Assembly: GCA_947095535.1 (NCBI GenBank)
Contig: OX352773.1
Location: 108,817,950 to 108,881,949 of the forward strand
Direction of reading: 5' to 3'
From: Poecilobothrus nobilitatus
Taxonomy: Eukaryota; Arthropoda; Insecta; Diptera; Dolichopodidae
Length of the DNA: 64,000 bases
The notes under the pieces were generated by a model. It was given only the letters and a program-made list of their open reading frames with translations. It was not told the DNA's origin and ran no database searches. The position numbers and the translations under genes were made by a program. Below, one piece after another: positions 62,301-64,000 of the stretch; the first letter of the stretch is position 1; each line of letters begins with the position of its first letter.

Positions 62301-63093
62301 ATGCTGCTGTTAATGATGTAATTACATTGAAGTGACCTTCATCGTATATCAAATTCAATCTTTTTTCCTAATCTTCTTCACCTTGAAAAATAATTGATTT
62401 TCCTTTTCCTCTGAAATCAAAAACTACAATTTGATATTTAGAGAGGTACAGTTGAAATTTTTTGAGCTCACTGATACTAGCTCCTTTTGCTGGGATGCTT
62501 ACATTTGAATTTCTTATTAGTTGTAATGCTGCTTTCAACTGAAGTTGACCTGTGTCTTTTCGCATTTTACAGTAGTCAACTGATTTTTCTATGAATGAGA
62601 TAGCAACAACTAACGCACGTAGTAAGCATAAATTATCTTTGTTTTTGATTGAAATTATGCCTCTTCTTTTATTACATTCTTCTTCAAAATTGTTGTATCT
62701 TTTTCCTCTTCCACTTCCTGCTGGAAGTCGTATATATGTAACATTTATACAGAACGTATCTGTAGATAATCCTTCGGAGTTGCTTTGAAAAATGTTTGAA
62801 ATAACTTCCCAAATTTCCGAAATGTCAAGATCTTTTGCTTCTTTAAAATTGATCCAGGCTGGACCACGTTCATGAAAACTTTGGCATCCAAAAGTGACAC
62901 CAATTTTGTCAGTAGGATCAACATTTTCAAGTAAATTGCTGAATAATTCTTCAATACCGGTGTTAATCCAATCTATTGGATCTTTGTTGTCTGGTACTGC
63001 ATTTATTATAAACTCCAATTTTTTTCCAAAAATGTTTAATCGTTTTACATTCACTGATTTTATTGATTTTATTGTGAATTTTTCTGTATTCAT
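59323..63093 (-). pseudogene. Protein-primed family-B DNA polymerase with two in-frame TAG codons (element B)
   Basis: A single frame of about 1,257 codons from ATG 63091-63093 (MNTEKFTIKSIKSVNVKRLN) to the TAA at 59323. It is interrupted only by TAG at 62368-62370 and at 60802-60804; the latter falls where the family has Trp in the (W)ECEF motif. Domains: N-terminal region (to 62368), Cys/His zinc clusters (CQTCNV...CKQSCFFC...CDVCNRSF), exonuclease I FYDLEKT, II AHNGQAFDNQF, III YCMNDVKILTA, the FYGCYYHGHPKCF block, palm A MYIDICSLYPWV, motif B KLMLNSFWDKFGQ and motif C LYYDTDSIIYV. All catalytic residues remain. It replicates linear element DNA from a protein primer in this family. Confidence 0.9.
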
Positions 63094-63284
63094 TTTAATT
63101 TCTTTTTTTTAATTTCCGATTTTTATTTTATTAAGACAACCAATCGCGAACGTTTCTAATCCTAGAATTTTCACTCTATTAACAATTTTTTAACTTTTTA
63201 CACAATTTATACATAATGTCTTGCTTGTTACTTTAAAAAAAGCAATTACTCGTAACTTATTTTGAATCGCTTTTATTCCTTTGT

Positions 63285-64000
63285 TTTTTTTTTCAACATT
63301 CTTACATAACAATAAAATCTTATACGGTGATACTAAGAATTTTTTTCTTTCATCTTCTTTAAATACTTCATAGAAAAAAGATAACAAGAAGAAATAAAAG
63401 CATCTCAAAATTGCATCAATTTTGTCAAGGTTGAATCTTTATGTAACATTTAAAAACCAGTTTGCACTTTTTCTTTTAATTTTTTTAAAATTAGTTTTAA
63501 AATTTTAAAGAAACGTAGTTACACTAAAGTATTTTTTCTTATTCTTTTCATATATGCCTATTACTTAAGCTAAGTATACATCAACAAGAAGTATACCTGT
63601 ACCACGTTAGATATTTTTGATTTCTTGTTGTTTTCTTTTTATTCATATTTTTTTCTTGAACACAGAATAAATCTGTTTTATTTTTATATTCTTGTTTTCA
63701 AAATAGGTGACTTGATTTTTTTTCTTTTTTTATTCTTACAAACAAAAAATATCTTACATGACACACCGACAATAATCATTAGTTTTTTTCTTTTAACTTC
63801 TTTAAATAGTTAAAGTAGAAAAAAAAAAAAAAAAAAAAAAAAAAAACAACACAAATAGTTAGGTACATCTAAAAACGCATAATTTTTTTTCAATGGTTTG
63901 ATCATTATGTAGACATAAAAACAGGTTTGCACTTTTTCTTTATGAATTTTAAAGATGCGTTGTACTTTTTTAAATTGTTCTATCTTGTACGTTTAAACTT
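63285..64000 (-). repeat. Right TIR of element B (inner part, continues outside window)
   Basis: Nearly identical in order to 27525-28380 of element A, with a deletion of about 150 bp and a long A run (63819-63845). It includes the CAACATTCTTACATAACAATAAAATC, CTATTACTTAAGCTAAGTAT and CCACGTTAGATATTTTTGAT blocks. The outer roughly 475 bp lie beyond the window. Confidence 0.85.

Larger units (their letters stand above)
49959..64000. mobile_element. Element B: Polinton/Maverick element, right tip outside the window
   Basis: It starts with AGTAGATAGGTAGGCACTTG, inverse to the right tip of element A. It contains the full Polinton set: divergent unknown gene and ATPase, virion-like small proteins, minor and major capsid proteins, protease, Q-rich protein, integrase and polymerase. 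The right TIR begins near 63285. By comparison with element A it should end about 475 bases past the window, giving about 14.5 kb in total. The left flank TATATG (49953-49958) should recur at the far end. Integrase, minor capsid, major capsid and polymerase carry lesions, so it is no longer autonomous as it stands. Confidence 0.92.

Overview
The window is AT-rich animal nuclear DNA, most likely from an insect (possibly a fly). The evidence is the mix of Polinton/Maverick-type virus-like DNA transposons, jockey/CR1-type LINEs, a Ty3/gypsy relic, tRNA-derived SINEs and a dispersed repeat with a GTCCGTCC motif. I see no ordinary single-copy host gene. Nearly everything is mobile DNA in several states of decay.

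Layout. Positions 255-1655 and 28856-30193 are the two halves of one old family-B DNA polymerase gene (relic H, minus strand). It was split by element A (1671-28855), a Polinton-like element with about 2 kb terminal inverted repeats (TIRs). Element A carries, mostly on the minus strand, a broken integrase, an adenain-type protease, major and minor capsid genes, small virion-like genes and a packaging ATPase, but no polymerase of its own. A second, different element C (14244-27495) sits inside the right TIR of A. It has about 155 bp TIRs and a perfect 6-bp target duplication (GATACT), and the left TIR of A preserves the unoccupied site. C encodes an intact integrase, an acidic protein, a fiber-like protein, a DUF8207-like protein, a packaging ATPase, a parvovirus-type phospholipase A2 protein, a family-B polymerase with an endonuclease-VII-like zinc domain, a beta-barrel-like small protein and a few orphans. 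I see no recognisable capsid gene in it.

From 30.2 to 45.5 kb there are SINE copies, hairpin-forming palindromes, a gypsy pol relic (33.6-35.3 kb), a LINE broken by a composite insertion, and a roughly 2.3 kb tandem duplication (40227-44713). That duplication also holds an orphan Polinton-type gene. At 45.5-47.4 kb is a fourth polymerase relic (D), followed by a second LINE (47.4-49.96 kb). This LINE is cut off by element B (49959 to beyond the window end), the most complete Polinton here.

Element B reads left to right: TIR; unknown gene (-); ATPase; GGFLP protein; acidic-tailed protein; penton-like minor capsid; GLGSFF protein; major capsid; small protein; protease; unknown gene; then on the minus strand a Q-rich protein, integrase and protein-primed DNA polymerase; then the right TIR. 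The structural block of B is nearly identical to that of A.

By family knowledge these genes work as a virus-like set: polymerase and integrase for replication and insertion, ATPase, protease and capsid proteins for particle formation. Most key genes in A, B and C carry stops or frameshifts, and the lesions often lie at different places in A and B, so no element here looks fully autonomous.
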